Shown here: piece by piece, positions 38,973 to 47,533 of the stretch
How the letters are laid out: each line of letters starts with the position of its first letter
Position numbering within the stretch: the stretch's first letter is position 1
Origin: a bacterium
GTDB lineage: Bacteria; Spirochaetota; Leptospiria; Leptospirales; Leptonemataceae
Direction: 5' to 3'
DNA: 64,000 nt
Assembly: GCA_024742665.1 (NCBI GenBank)
Contig: JANSYA010000003.1
Coordinates: forward strand, 310,001 to 374,000
Position numbers and translations under genes: made by a program
Notes under the pieces: generated by a model
The model's database searches: none
What the model saw: the letters and a program-made list of their open reading frames with translations, nothing else
What the model was told of the DNA's origin: nothing

Positions 38973-39944
38973 TCAGCGAGGTCTGCTTTTGATCGAAGCG
39001 CGCAGAGCGTCGGTCAAACCGTTCACGGGGTTGATGCGATCGGCCCGATTTAAATCCGACAGCGCGCCGCCGGGATCGTTCAGTTTCGCGCGCACCACCG
39101 CGCGATGATAATAGAGATCGAAAAATTCGCGGTTCAACTCAACGCCCCGATCGAATTCTCTCAGGGCGGCTTTGTAGTCGCGGCGCATCGTGTGCACGCG
39201 CCCCATATACAGGCGCGCGTAAAAGTCTTTGGGCGCATCGGCGATGACCGCCGTGAAAATTTTTCCGGCTTCGTCGAAACGCCGGCCGTTGAACAAAAAT
39301 ACGCCGAAGTTCAGGCGGCTCTGAATGCTCAAAGGATCCAGGGCGAGAGCCCGATCATGATGATCCCGGGCTTCATTCAGCTTGCGCAGATACGCATAGG
39401 CCACCGCCAGATTCGAATGAGTTCGCGCGGTCGCCTCGATGCGAATGGATTTTTGAAAGGCCGCGACCGCCTCTCGATAGCCGCCGAGGGACATGCGCAC
39501 CACGCCGAGGGCGTTCCAGCAGCCGTGACTCTGCACGGACCCGCACAGATCTTCGTAGATGGCCGCCGCTTCGCGCAGCCGGTCGCGATCGAGCAGCAGT
39601 CGCGCTTTCATCAGACGCGCCGCGTCCGTAAGCTCGCCTTCCGGCAGCCCCTCGATCAGACTCAGGGCCTTGCCGCTGGCGCCCGCATCGCGCAGTTCCA
39701 TGATACGGCTTTCGCATGCGGCGAAACTCACGCAGGCTGACTGCACTGACTGCCCTGAGGCCGACGACTTATTATCGTTTGCGGGTTGGGCCGACAGCGT
39801 GCCACAAAAGAGCAGCAGCGCGGCAAGCCCGGTCGCCGGGACGCCTCGCCCGGGCCGGGGATTTTGCCCGGTCACGCGGGCGCAGTGACTCACGGAATCG
39901 ATATTCGCTTTCGTATCATTCTTCGTTTTCTTCGCTGTCTTCAT
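38973..39944 (-). CDS. Secreted TPR-repeat protein
   Basis: This 323-residue protein has a signal-type segment (GLAALLLFCGTLSA) after a basic leader, then at least six TPR-like helix pairs: REAAAIYEDLCGSVQSHGCW, YREAVAAFQKSIRIEATAR, LNEARDHHDRALALDPLSIQ, FDEAGKIFTAVIADAPKDFY, YKAALREFDRGVELNREFF and PGGALSDLNRADRINPVNG. TPR domains mediate protein contacts. A cysteine pair ACVSFAACES lies before the repeats. The start is ATG 39944. It is transcribed with or before the ZU5-like gene on the same strand, and is divergent from the OmpA-type lipoprotein gene. Confidence 0.82.
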   Translation of the reverse strand: MKTAKKTKNDTKANIDSVSHCARVTGQNPRPGRGVPATGLAALLLFCGTLSAQPANDNKSSASGQSVQSACVSFAACESRIMELRDAGASGKALSLIEGLPEGELTDAARLMKARLLLDRDRLREAAAIYEDLCGSVQSHGCWNALGVVRMSLGGYREAVAAFQKSIRIEATARTHSNLAVAYAYLRKLNEARDHHDRALALDPLSIQSRLNFGVFLFNGRRFDEAGKIFTAVIADAPKDFYARLYMGRVHTMRRDYKAALREFDRGVELNREFFDLYYHRAVVRAKLNDPGGALSDLNRADRINPVNGLTDALRASIKSRPR

Positions 39945-39997
39945 TCTACCGGACTATTTTCGGAGCTGAGCGCTATCCGACTCCCTGTTCATCGACC

Positions 39998-40019
39998 GCG
40001 TTCATAAAAACATGAACGC
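39998..40019. promoter_or_regulatory. Palindrome in the divergent TPR/OmpA promoter region
   Basis: GCGTTCAT (39998-40005) and ATGAACGC (40012-40019) form an 8-bp inverted repeat with AAAAAC between. A further direct half-site GTTCAT lies at 39988-39993. It sits 53 bases above the TPR start and could be a regulator site for the divergent pair. Confidence 0.35.
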
Positions 40020-40164
40020 CGCGCGGCATTTTCGATCTAATTTTCAGGCGAAGTCCGGCGACCAGAGCCGTCTTTTCCCACGGCCGTATTAAGTTCCGGA
40101 GCGCGCAGCCGATGCGTTTCCAGGGCTTCGGCCGCCGAAACAGGATATTCGCGGGGCGAATCAT

Positions 40165-40992
40165 ATGAACAGCAATATGAACCAACAGATTCAAAACATC
40201 TCCGGAAAAGGGAGCGGGCTGGGGCACGACTTCCCGCGCCGGCCCTCGGGCATGATCGCCGGCATCCTGCTTCTGGCAATCAGCGCCGCCCTTGCGCCGG
40301 CCTGCGTCTCTCAGTCGAAGTATGACGATCTCACGGCTCGTCTAAACGAACGGGAAAACGAGCTGGCCAACCTGAGTAAAGAGCGCAGTATGATGGCAAC
40401 CGCCCTCTCGGATTTCGAAAGCCGCAACGCCCAGGCGGACGCGCGCATTCAGGAATACAACGCTTTGATCCAGCGCTTCCAGAAGTTGATCGACGCCGGC
40501 AAACTGAAAATCAAGATTGTCGACGGACGCATGGTCGTCGAGCTGCCGTCGGATATCCTGTTCGCCAGCGCACAGGCGACTCTGTCCCGGGACGGTCATA
40601 AATCCATTCGCGAAATTGCAGCCGTGCTGGCGGAAGTTCCGGACCGCAAGTACCAGGTCGAGGGCCACACGGACGATTGGCCGATTCAAACTGTGCGCTA
40701 TCGCAACAACTGGGAGCTTGCGGCGGCCCGGGCGATTACCGTCGTGCGTACGATGATCGACACGGGACTCGCGCCGGAGCGGGTCAGCGCGGCGGGCTAC
40801 GGCGATACGCGTCCCGTGGGAGACAATGAAACGCAGGACGGGCGCGCGCAGAATCGGCGAATTGAAATCGTCATCGTGCCGGATCTATCGGGATTGCCGG
40901 GCTTCAACGAACTAAATGAAATCGACAGCGCAGAACAGCGATCCGAATCGCCGGCAGTCGAAGCCGCCGAAACAATCGAAGCCGGCAATTGA
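40165..40992 (+). CDS. OmpA-family lipoprotein
   Basis: This 275-residue protein has a lipoprotein signal (MIAGILLLAISAALAPAC), a coiled coil (ARLNERENELANLSKERSMM), and an OmpA-type peptidoglycan-binding domain: LFASAQATLSRDG, VEGHTDDWPI, NWELAAARAITVVR, RVSAAGYGDTRPV and NRRIEIV with the expected Asp and Arg. It ties the outer membrane or an envelope lipid anchor to peptidoglycan. The ATG at 40165 is the first; ATG at residue 30 would give a more typical short signal peptide. Its last 77 bases overlap the mnmC start in another frame. The C-terminal 35 residues after the domain are low-complexity and coincide with that overlap. Confidence 0.92.
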   Translation: MNSNMNQQIQNISGKGSGLGHDFPRRPSGMIAGILLLAISAALAPACVSQSKYDDLTARLNERENELANLSKERSMMATALSDFESRNAQADARIQEYNALIQRFQKLIDAGKLKIKIVDGRMVVELPSDILFASAQATLSRDGHKSIREIAAVLAEVPDRKYQVEGHTDDWPIQTVRYRNNWELAAARAITVVRTMIDTGLAPERVSAAGYGDTRPVGDNETQDGRAQNRRIEIVIVPDLSGLPGFNELNEIDSAEQRSESPAVEAAETIEAGN

Positions 40993-43186
40993 AAGCCCGC
41001 GGATTCGCTTCGAAGACGGCGTTCCCGTTTCCGAAAATTTCGACGACGTCTATTTTTCCAGAGCGGGCGGCCTGGCGGAAACCCGGGCGATCTTTCTCGA
41101 CCAGAACCGCCTGCCGGAACGCTGGCAGGCCCTGCATGATGATCCGAATCCGAATTCGCGCCCGCTCTTCAGCATAGGCGAACTCGGCTTCGGCACGGGT
41201 TTGAATTTTTGCGCCACAGTCCAGGCCTTTCGCCGTCACGCTCCACCAAACGCGCGCCTGCGATTTTATAGCTGCGAACAACATCCGCTGCGCCGGGATG
41301 ATCTGGTCCGGGCCCTGACCCACAGCGCGGGCGAAATCGCAGACGCGGAGATCGAAGCGCTGCTTGCAATCTATCCGCCCGAAATCTCCGGCGTGCATGT
41401 CTTACCGCTGCCCCTTCAGGATCGCGTGCAGCTGATCCTGCTGTACGGCGACGCCCTGGAAATGCTGGCCGCGCTGCCGTCGCCGCCGTCATCGCCGCCG
41501 TCATCGCCGCCGTCATCGCCGTCCAGGGAGCACGAAAATTCAGACGACGAAAGCAAGATCAGCGGAACGAACTGCGGTCCCGGCATTGACGCCTGGTTTT
41601 TGGACGGCTTCGCTCCCGCACGCAATCCGGAAATGTGGCGGCCGGAGCTGTGGCAGGAAGCGGCGCGGCTATCGGCGCCCGGCGCGACCTTCGCCACGTA
41701 CACCGCCGCGGGGGCGGTGCGACGCGGGCTCATCGCCGCGGGTTTTGAAGTGGAGAAGGTGCCGGGCTTCGGTCACAAACGCGAAATGCTCCGGGGCCGC
41801 ATGAAAGCAGTTCAGAGACAGCGAACGACGCCCGCACGAAGACTTTCAGACGAACAGCAACCAGAAGAAGAAAGCGGTGCGCAATCTCCGGCGAAGCAAG
41901 CGATCGTCGTTGGAGCCGGACTGGCGGGAACGGCGGCGGCGCGGTCTTTGGTTCAGCGGGGTTACGAAGTCCTGCTGATCGAACGCGAAGAGACGATCGC
42001 GTCCGGGGCTTCGGGCAATCCACTGGGCATCGCGGCGCCTGCAGCGACGGCGGCCGCGACGCCTCTGTCTCGACTCACCCGGGCCGGCCTGTACTATCTG
42101 CGCGCGACTCTGGCCGCCTTAAAAAATCATGCTAACATCACTTCAATAGAAACCAGCGAACAGGGGGCGCTGCTGCTCGCCCACACGCCGGAGCTGGAAC
42201 GACGCTTCGCGGCCTTCGCCGAAAGCGCGCTTCCAGATCCGTCCGGAGGCTTCGTGCGCTTCGTAAGCGCAACGGAAGCCGCCCGGCTCTCCGGCGCGCA
42301 AGTCGCTCACCCGGCGCTCTTCTTCGAAGACGCCTTTTGTCTATCGCCGCCGGACCTGTGCGCCGCTCTGCTGGATGCGGCGAAACAGGAATCCCGGCTG
42401 CGGGTGCTATTATCAACAGAGGCGATCCAACTGCAGGCATGCGCGACCGGATGGCGGCTGCTGGGCGTCGACGGAGAATTGATCGCGGAGGCGCCGGTCG
42501 TGGTGCTCGCGAACGGGCCCGACGTGCTGCGATTTGAACCCACGGCGTGGATGCCCCTGGAAAGCGTGCGCGGACAAACCTGCGCTCTGCCTGCGGGGCC
42601 GCACCTGCCGGAACTTAAAGCGGCGCTCTGTTACGACGGCTATATCACGCCCCCGGCGAAGACGGCCGGCGGCCAGGGCCCGCACTTTCAAATTGGCGCG
42701 ACCTTCGAGAAGTGGAATGCAAACCCCGCCGTCGAGCCCGCGCAAAACCACCGCCTGCTAGAACGCCTGGCCGCCGTCGCGCCGGACTTCCGGGCCGCGA
42801 CTCCCGATCCCGCGACGCTTGCCGGACGCGCGGCCTTTCGCACCGCGAGTCGCGATCGATTTCCTTTGATCGGACCGGCGCCCGACACCCGGCGCTGGGC
42901 GGAGCATGATCGACCCCGCGCCGACGGCAAGAGCGGCGCGCCGGAGTTCCACGCGAATCTCCCGGGGCTGTTCGTCTTTACGGCCCTGGGATCGCGGGGT
43001 CTGGTCTTCGCCGGAATCGGCGCGGAGCTGCTCGCGTCCTGGATCACGGGCGAAGCGATTCCGATCGAGGCGGATTTGCTGCGCGAACTGAGCCCGGATC
43101 GTTTTTTACGACGCGCCGCGCGACGCGCTGCCGGCGCCCGGAGCGGCCGCGTCCAAAAGCCGCGAAATCCATCGCCCGAAAATTGA
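40916..43186 (+). CDS. mnmC: Bifunctional tRNA mnm5s2U biosynthesis protein MnmC
   Basis: This 756-residue enzyme finishes the mnm5s2U modification at the wobble base of tRNAs. The N-terminal methyltransferase half has VPVSENFDDVYFS, FSIGELGFGTGLNF and DAWFLDGFAPARNPEMW; the C-terminal FAD oxidase half has the GxGxxG IVVGAGLAGTAAARSLVQRG and ends with a GLVFAGIGAELLASW segment. The FAD domain removes the carboxymethyl group, then the N-half methylates. An added linker of about 35 residues in the methyltransferase half carries 12-bp repeats coding PPSS (41481-41516). The ATG at 40916 gives 30 residues before the conserved start and a 77-base overlap with the OmpA-type gene; a later non-ATG start is possible. 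Confidence 0.93.
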   Translation: MKSTAQNSDPNRRQSKPPKQSKPAIESPRIRFEDGVPVSENFDDVYFSRAGGLAETRAIFLDQNRLPERWQALHDDPNPNSRPLFSIGELGFGTGLNFCATVQAFRRHAPPNARLRFYSCEQHPLRRDDLVRALTHSAGEIADAEIEALLAIYPPEISGVHVLPLPLQDRVQLILLYGDALEMLAALPSPPSSPPSSPPSSPSREHENSDDESKISGTNCGPGIDAWFLDGFAPARNPEMWRPELWQEAARLSAPGATFATYTAAGAVRRGLIAAGFEVEKVPGFGHKREMLRGRMKAVQRQRTTPARRLSDEQQPEEESGAQSPAKQAIVVGAGLAGTAAARSLVQRGYEVLLIEREETIASGASGNPLGIAAPAATAAATPLSRLTRAGLYYLRATLAALKNHANITSIETSEQGALLLAHTPELERRFAAFAESALPDPSGGFVRFVSATEAARLSGAQVAHPALFFEDAFCLSPPDLCAALLDAAKQESRLRVLLSTEAIQLQACATGWRLLGVDGELIAEAPVVVLANGPDVLRFEPTAWMPLESVRGQTCALPAGPHLPELKAALCYDGYITPPAKTAGGQGPHFQIGATFEKWNANPAVEPAQNHRLLERLAAVAPDFRAATPDPATLAGRAAFRTASRDRFPLIGPAPDTRRWAEHDRPRADGKSGAPEFHANLPGLFVFTALGSRGLVFAGIGAELLASWITGEAIPIEADLLRELSPDRFLRRAARRAAGARSGRVQKPRNPSPEN
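41481..41516 (+). repeat. 12-bp minisatellite inside mnmC
   Basis: CGCCGCCGTCAT occurs three times in tandem, coding repeated Pro-Pro-Ser-Ser in a linker of the methyltransferase half of MnmC. The unit is a multiple of three, so copy-number change would keep the frame. Confidence 0.8.
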
Positions 43187-43255
43187 GGCGAAAAAGCGCG
43201 GCTCCCTCGCGGAAAAACGTTGCGTAACGCAAGCGTCGACGCAAGAGTACGTGCC

Positions 43256-44083
43256 ATGCTTCTTACTGCTGTCGCCCCCCCGGCCTTTCAATGGATCGCC
43301 CTGCTGGTCGGCGCGTATCTGGCCGCGGGTCTGATAGCGACAGTGATCCTGTACTGCCTGGGCGATCGAGGGCTGGGCGCCTTCGATCCCCACGCCGGGA
43401 GTCCGGAAACCGGCCGCGCAAGCATCGGCTTTCGCGTTTTGATCTTTCCGGGGATGATCGCTCTATGGCCCTGCGTCTTGTGGCGACGCTTGCGCGCGAC
43501 GAGCAACGCAAGCCTGGAATTTCTGGAACGCCGCAGCCGCGAAGCCCGCCCCCTGATCAGCCGCCGGCATCGCATTAACATCGTGCTGCTGCTGATTTTT
43601 TTACCGCCCTTTTACGCTCTGGCCCTGCTGCCGGGACGCGCCGCCGGACCGCCGCTCGACGCTGCGCTGCTTACAACGATGGACGAATCGACCGGCCTGC
43701 CCGTGGCCCGCGCGCTCGTCGTCGTTGATTTAGAAAACGATTTTGTGCCGCGCCTTGAGCTGGAGCTTCTGGCGGTGCGCGAAGGCGGCGCGAATTTGTA
43801 TCTATATACGCGTTCCGAACTGGAAGTTCTGCCGCCGGACACGCTGCTGTACTGGTCGGCGCAAAACGATGTGGATCCGCAGGCAACGCAGGATTCCAGC
43901 AGCGCGGAAATGGCTTCGGCCTATTTGCTGGGACCGCTGCCCGCCGGTCCGGGACGACTGCCCTTTCCCGCCGCAGCCGAAGAGCCGACCGCCGGACGTA
44001 TCCTGGGCTACAGTCTCGCCCATCAGCAAATTTTATTTCGGGCCAAACTGCGGCCGGTCACTGCGTCCCGGGCGGTTCAGTGA
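43256..44083 (+). CDS. Hypothetical membrane protein, first gene of a redox operon
   Basis: This 275-residue protein has about three membrane spans (FQWIALLVGAYLAAGLIATV, VLIFPGMIALWPCVLW, INIVLLLIFLPPFYALALLP) and a soluble C-terminal half of beta character (LVVVDLENDFVPRLELELLA). I do not recognise it as a named family, but the N-terminal segment with GFRVLIFPGMIALWPCVLW looks like short membrane proteins found next to Rieske/ferric-reductase genes. The start is ATG 43256; the frame is open 12 codons further to a TTG. It lies 69 bases after mnmC and 100 bases before the Rieske gene, same strand, likely one operon. Function unknown. Confidence 0.72.
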   Translation: MLLTAVAPPAFQWIALLVGAYLAAGLIATVILYCLGDRGLGAFDPHAGSPETGRASIGFRVLIFPGMIALWPCVLWRRLRATSNASLEFLERRSREARPLISRRHRINIVLLLIFLPPFYALALLPGRAAGPPLDAALLTTMDESTGLPVARALVVVDLENDFVPRLELELLAVREGGANLYLYTRSELEVLPPDTLLYWSAQNDVDPQATQDSSSAEMASAYLLGPLPAGPGRLPFPAAAEEPTAGRILGYSLAHQQILFRAKLRPVTASRAVQ

Positions 44084-44183
44084 AGGCGTTCTCAAAACAA
44101 ACCAGAGCAAACGAATCGAAACGATGCGAAACGAAATACGAGCCGGTCGGCGGCCGACTGAATTCGCAGGAGTCTAATATCGA

Positions 44184-45275
44184 ATGAGTGCAACTTACAT
44201 GGCGGTCGGCTGGAACCGGCAGAAAAAAATCTACGATCGCGTCATCGCCGTCGGCGTCGTGGTCTATCTGGCTCTGTTTATCGGAATTTCGGCGGTTTTA
44301 TTTCCCACGGCCACGGCGGAAACGCTGCTGATTCGCGCGACGGGCACGGCCGCAGTGCTCTTACTGCACATCATTCTCGCCATCGGCCCCCTGGCGCGCA
44401 TCGACGCACGCTATTTGCCATTGCTGTACAATCGACGGCATCTGGGAGTGAGCATGTTCCTGCTCGCTCTGATCCACGGCGTCATTTCTATGATTCAATT
44501 TCATGCCCTGGGCGACGCGAATCCGATCGTGAGTCTGTTTTTCGGCCATACCGACTACGATCGATTCGTCGACTTTCCCTTTCAAACCCTGGGATTCGCC
44601 GCCCTCTTGATTTTCTTTTTGATGGCCGCGACCAGCCACGATTTCTGGCTGGCGACTCTGAGCCCGCCGATCTGGAAGGCCCTGCATATGCTGGTCTATC
44701 CGGCCTATGCTCTGGTCGTGATGCACGTCGCGCTGGGAATTCTGCAGGATACTCGCAACCCGGCCTTCGCAATCATCATCGGCATCGGCATGATGTGTAT
44801 TCTGACTCTGCACCTGCTGGCCGCGAGACGCCCGAACCACAGCCCGCTGCCGCAAACTAAAGAGGACGAGGCAAGCACCGTCCAGAACGTGCCGGCCGGC
44901 TATCACTACGTCGCGCGCGTCGGCGAAATCGAAGCGAACCGCGCGAAGACCGTTAAGATCGACGACGAACGGATCGCTGTTTTTCGCGTCGTAGAAAATA
45001 CAGGCGACGCGAATCGACAAGTCGAAGATGAACAGAATCGAGTCGCGGATTCGAGCATTCATGCGGTCTCGGCCGTTTGTCGCCATCAGAACGGCCCCCT
45101 GGGCGAAGGGCGCATCGTCGACGGCTGTATCACCTGTCCCTGGCACGGCTTTCAATACGATCCCGCGTCCGGCAAAGCGCCGCCGCCTTTTACCGAGCGG
45201 ATCGCGGTATTCCCGGTTCACATTACGAAAGATCTGGAGATCTACGTTTCCAGCGTTCCAGTGGAGGCTCCATGA
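44184..45275 (+). CDS. Ferric-reductase-like membrane protein fused to a Rieske domain
   Basis: This 363-residue protein has about six membrane spans (1-215) with conserved His in LLLHIILAIGPLARI, LLALIHGVISMIQFHALGD and LVVMHVALGILQD, as expected for haem-binding ferric-reductase-like domains, and a C-terminal Rieske [2Fe-2S] domain with CRHQNGPLGEG and CPWHGFQYDP, where two Cys and two His hold the cluster. It should carry electrons across the membrane between a soluble donor and an unknown acceptor. The gene is followed by an ATGA overlap with the next gene and preceded by a membrane protein gene. No molybdenum or haem-copper partner is visible, so the pathway is open. Confidence 0.92.
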   Translation: MSATYMAVGWNRQKKIYDRVIAVGVVVYLALFIGISAVLFPTATAETLLIRATGTAAVLLLHIILAIGPLARIDARYLPLLYNRRHLGVSMFLLALIHGVISMIQFHALGDANPIVSLFFGHTDYDRFVDFPFQTLGFAALLIFFLMAATSHDFWLATLSPPIWKALHMLVYPAYALVVMHVALGILQDTRNPAFAIIIGIGMMCILTLHLLAARRPNHSPLPQTKEDEASTVQNVPAGYHYVARVGEIEANRAKTVKIDDERIAVFRVVENTGDANRQVEDEQNRVADSSIHAVSAVCRHQNGPLGEGRIVDGCITCPWHGFQYDPASGKAPPPFTERIAVFPVHITKDLEIYVSSVPVEAP

Positions 45276-46102
45276 GTGCAAATCGCAACTCTGAATTTTA
45301 CGTCGGCTATCAGCATCACGCGCCGCCGGGACTGGCTTCGTTTCTTACGCGGCGGGTCTTAATTATCGCCGTGCTGGCTCTGACAAGCGGCGTTCTAATC
45401 GCGGTGACGCAGAACCGTTTCGCGCCGGCGGTTTTTGAATTCGGCGAAGTCCGGGAATTTGAAGGCGTCGTGCGCGAAGATCCCTATCCACGATTGAAAG
45501 TGCTCCGGCCCGGTCGCACGCCTGGACTGCACTATAAGTCGAGCTACTATCTGGTGGACCCCTTTAAGTTCAGCGCGGCGCCGTACGTAAAGGGCATGGA
45601 CGGCAAACGCGTGCGGCTGCGCGGCGAACTACTGTACCGCGAAAATCAAACCATGCTGGTGCTCGACCCCGAATCGGTGCAGGAAATCGAAGGCGACGCT
45701 TCAGGAGTCACGCAAACAGCATTCGATTCGAAATTAGCGAACGAGACCGGCGCGCCTCTTGAAGAAGAATATCCGGGCGCATTGATTCCTCCGGGACCGG
45801 CCACCCTGACCGGCGAAATCATCGACAGCAAATGTTATCTGGGCGCGATGAATCCCGGCGAACGCAAGACGCATCGCGCCTGCGCCATTCGCTGCATAAG
45901 CGGCGGCATTCCGCCTCTCTTCGTAGTGCGCGCCCCGGACGGCGGCATTCAGCACCTGCTGCTGGTTTCGCCGGAGGGCAAGGCGATCAATCAGGAAGTG
46001 CTCGCATACGTGGCGCTGCCACTGCGGATCACCGGAGAAGTCCGGTACGCGAACGGAGTGTACACCCTCTTCGCCGACCCGCAGCGCTTCGAACGACTCT
46101 AA
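45272..46102 (+). CDS. Anchored protein of the Rieske operon, function unknown
   Basis: This 276-residue protein has one membrane span (LIIAVLALTSGVLIAVTQNR) and an extracytoplasmic region with VREFEGVVREDPYPRLKVL and a conserved block GEIIDSKCYLGAMNPGERKT then HRACAIRCISGGIPPLFVV. The cysteines and histidine in that block suggest a metal or redox site. The beta-rich parts resemble OB-type folds. The start ATG 45272 overlaps the stop of the Rieske gene as ATGA, so the two are coupled and probably act together. I do not know the family's function. Confidence 0.78.
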   Translation: MSANRNSEFYVGYQHHAPPGLASFLTRRVLIIAVLALTSGVLIAVTQNRFAPAVFEFGEVREFEGVVREDPYPRLKVLRPGRTPGLHYKSSYYLVDPFKFSAAPYVKGMDGKRVRLRGELLYRENQTMLVLDPESVQEIEGDASGVTQTAFDSKLANETGAPLEEEYPGALIPPGPATLTGEIIDSKCYLGAMNPGERKTHRACAIRCISGGIPPLFVVRAPDGGIQHLLLVSPEGKAINQEVLAYVALPLRITGEVRYANGVYTLFADPQRFERL

Positions 46103-46121
46103 CGCCGACAGCTCCAATATA

Positions 46122-46142
46122 ATTCACAGCTTTTGGAAGCTG
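46122..46142. repeat. Linker-plus-hairpin copy between convergent genes
   Basis: ATTCACAGC (46122-46130) is followed by TTTTGGAAGCTG, so CAGCTT and AAGCTG pair around TTGG. The first nine bases match the linker of the array at 10.4 kb. It lies between the convergent Rieske-operon and MFS genes and may help stop transcription. Confidence 0.5.
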
Positions 46143-46167
46143 CACCTGCCGCGGCGCCGCTTCACAA

Positions 46168-47397
46168 TCAGTTCGCAGGCGCGGCGCGATGCCTTTCGTT
46201 CGTATAGCCGCGCAGCTCCGGCGAAAGCAGCATGCCGAGCAGCGCCGCCGCCGCGATAAAGGCGCCGGCGATCCAGAGCGCGTTTTCCAGGCCGAAGCGA
46301 TCCGAAACCAGACCGATGGTAAATCCTGAAATCGCCGGCGTCGCCTGAAAGGCCAGGGTATAAAAACTCAAAACCCGCCCGCGAATTTCGTCGGGAGCGG
46401 CCCCCTGCAGCAGCGAAGGGATCAGCGTGGAAACGATGCCGCCGAAGACGCCGGCCGTAATCAAAAGCGCGGCCATCGGATAGGGTTCGCGCACGAAACC
46501 CGTCACGGACAGGATCGCGCCGATGGCGAAGCAGCTGATCATAATCCAGCGGCCGTGATGTCGCGCGCGCCGGCCCATCGCATGAGCAAGCATGCCCCCG
46601 ACGAATAAACCAATGCCCAGAGTCGCAAGCAGCACGCCCCGCCCCTGTTCGTCCATGCCCATGAGATCACGGGCGTAACGCGGCAGCACGACGAAGATCG
46701 GACCCACGACGAATAGACCGACGAAAGTAAAACCAAGCAGCTCCTGAATCAATCGGCTCGAACGCACGAAGGTCAAACCGTCGTGAAAGCGCCGATAGGC
46801 GGAAGCGCCGCCGACGTATTCCGTGGTATAGCTCGTTCGAATCGGAAAGAGCGTAACATAGGCGACGATCAACACCGCCGCGATTCCGTAAAAGAGCACG
46901 TGCCAGTCGTGGTACTGTTTGATCAGGCCAACGAAGACCGGAGCGATACCGAAGCCGACGATCACGAGAATATTCAGCACCATCGTCGCGCGGGGCACGC
47001 TGGAGGCGGGCACGATATTCGCGATCAATGCGAAACGCCCCGGTACAAGAAAGGCCAGGGCCGAACCGTTGACCAGAGCGACCATCGGTAGAATCCATTT
47101 GGTGCTTTCGCTGATCATACCAAAAGCGAGCATCGTCGCGAGACTGAGCGAAGTCGCGATAAAAAACGACTGAAAGATGTACACGACCGCCAGCCGCGAA
47201 TAACGATCCAGAATCGTGCCGGCGTAAAAACTCAAAAACAGAGTCGGCACGTAGTTCGTAAAATTGACCAGGCCGGTGAAGCCGTCGGAGTTCGCCGTAT
47301 CCGTCGACAAAATAATCAGCCCGTAGTTGAACATATTCCCGCCGATCAGAGCCAGGAAGGTGTTTATGTACAAAAACGAAAGCGAACGGGCGGGCAT
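46168..47397 (-). CDS. MFS transporter (MFS_3-like exporter)
   Basis: This 409-residue protein has 12 hydrophobic spans and the major facilitator signature between spans 2 and 3 (YAGTILDRYSRLAVV) and again in the second half (GGMLAHAMGRRARHHGRW). The sequence style is like enterobactin-exporter and macrolide-type MFS_3 members, used for small-molecule export. The ATG at 47397 is the start; a GTG directly before is in frame. It lies 136 bases from the zinc-uptake genes on the same strand but is probably separate. The substrate cannot be read from sequence. Confidence 0.88.
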   Translation of the reverse strand: MPARSLSFLYINTFLALIGGNMFNYGLIILSTDTANSDGFTGLVNFTNYVPTLFLSFYAGTILDRYSRLAVVYIFQSFFIATSLSLATMLAFGMISESTKWILPMVALVNGSALAFLVPGRFALIANIVPASSVPRATMVLNILVIVGFGIAPVFVGLIKQYHDWHVLFYGIAAVLIVAYVTLFPIRTSYTTEYVGGASAYRRFHDGLTFVRSSRLIQELLGFTFVGLFVVGPIFVVLPRYARDLMGMDEQGRGVLLATLGIGLFVGGMLAHAMGRRARHHGRWIMISCFAIGAILSVTGFVREPYPMAALLITAGVFGGIVSTLIPSLLQGAAPDEIRGRVLSFYTLAFQATPAISGFTIGLVSDRFGLENALWIAGAFIAAAALLGMLLSPELRGYTNERHRAAPAN

Positions 47398-47533
47398 CAC
47401 CCAGTTTTGAACGCGCCAGGCCGCGGGGTAGCATTATTTTCGCCCGGGCATAAAGGGCTCGCGCGAAAGTCCGGGATCGCCGGGCCTGCATGTGGATTCG
47501 CGAAAGGCGCGGGGCCTTCGCATCGGAAAATAT

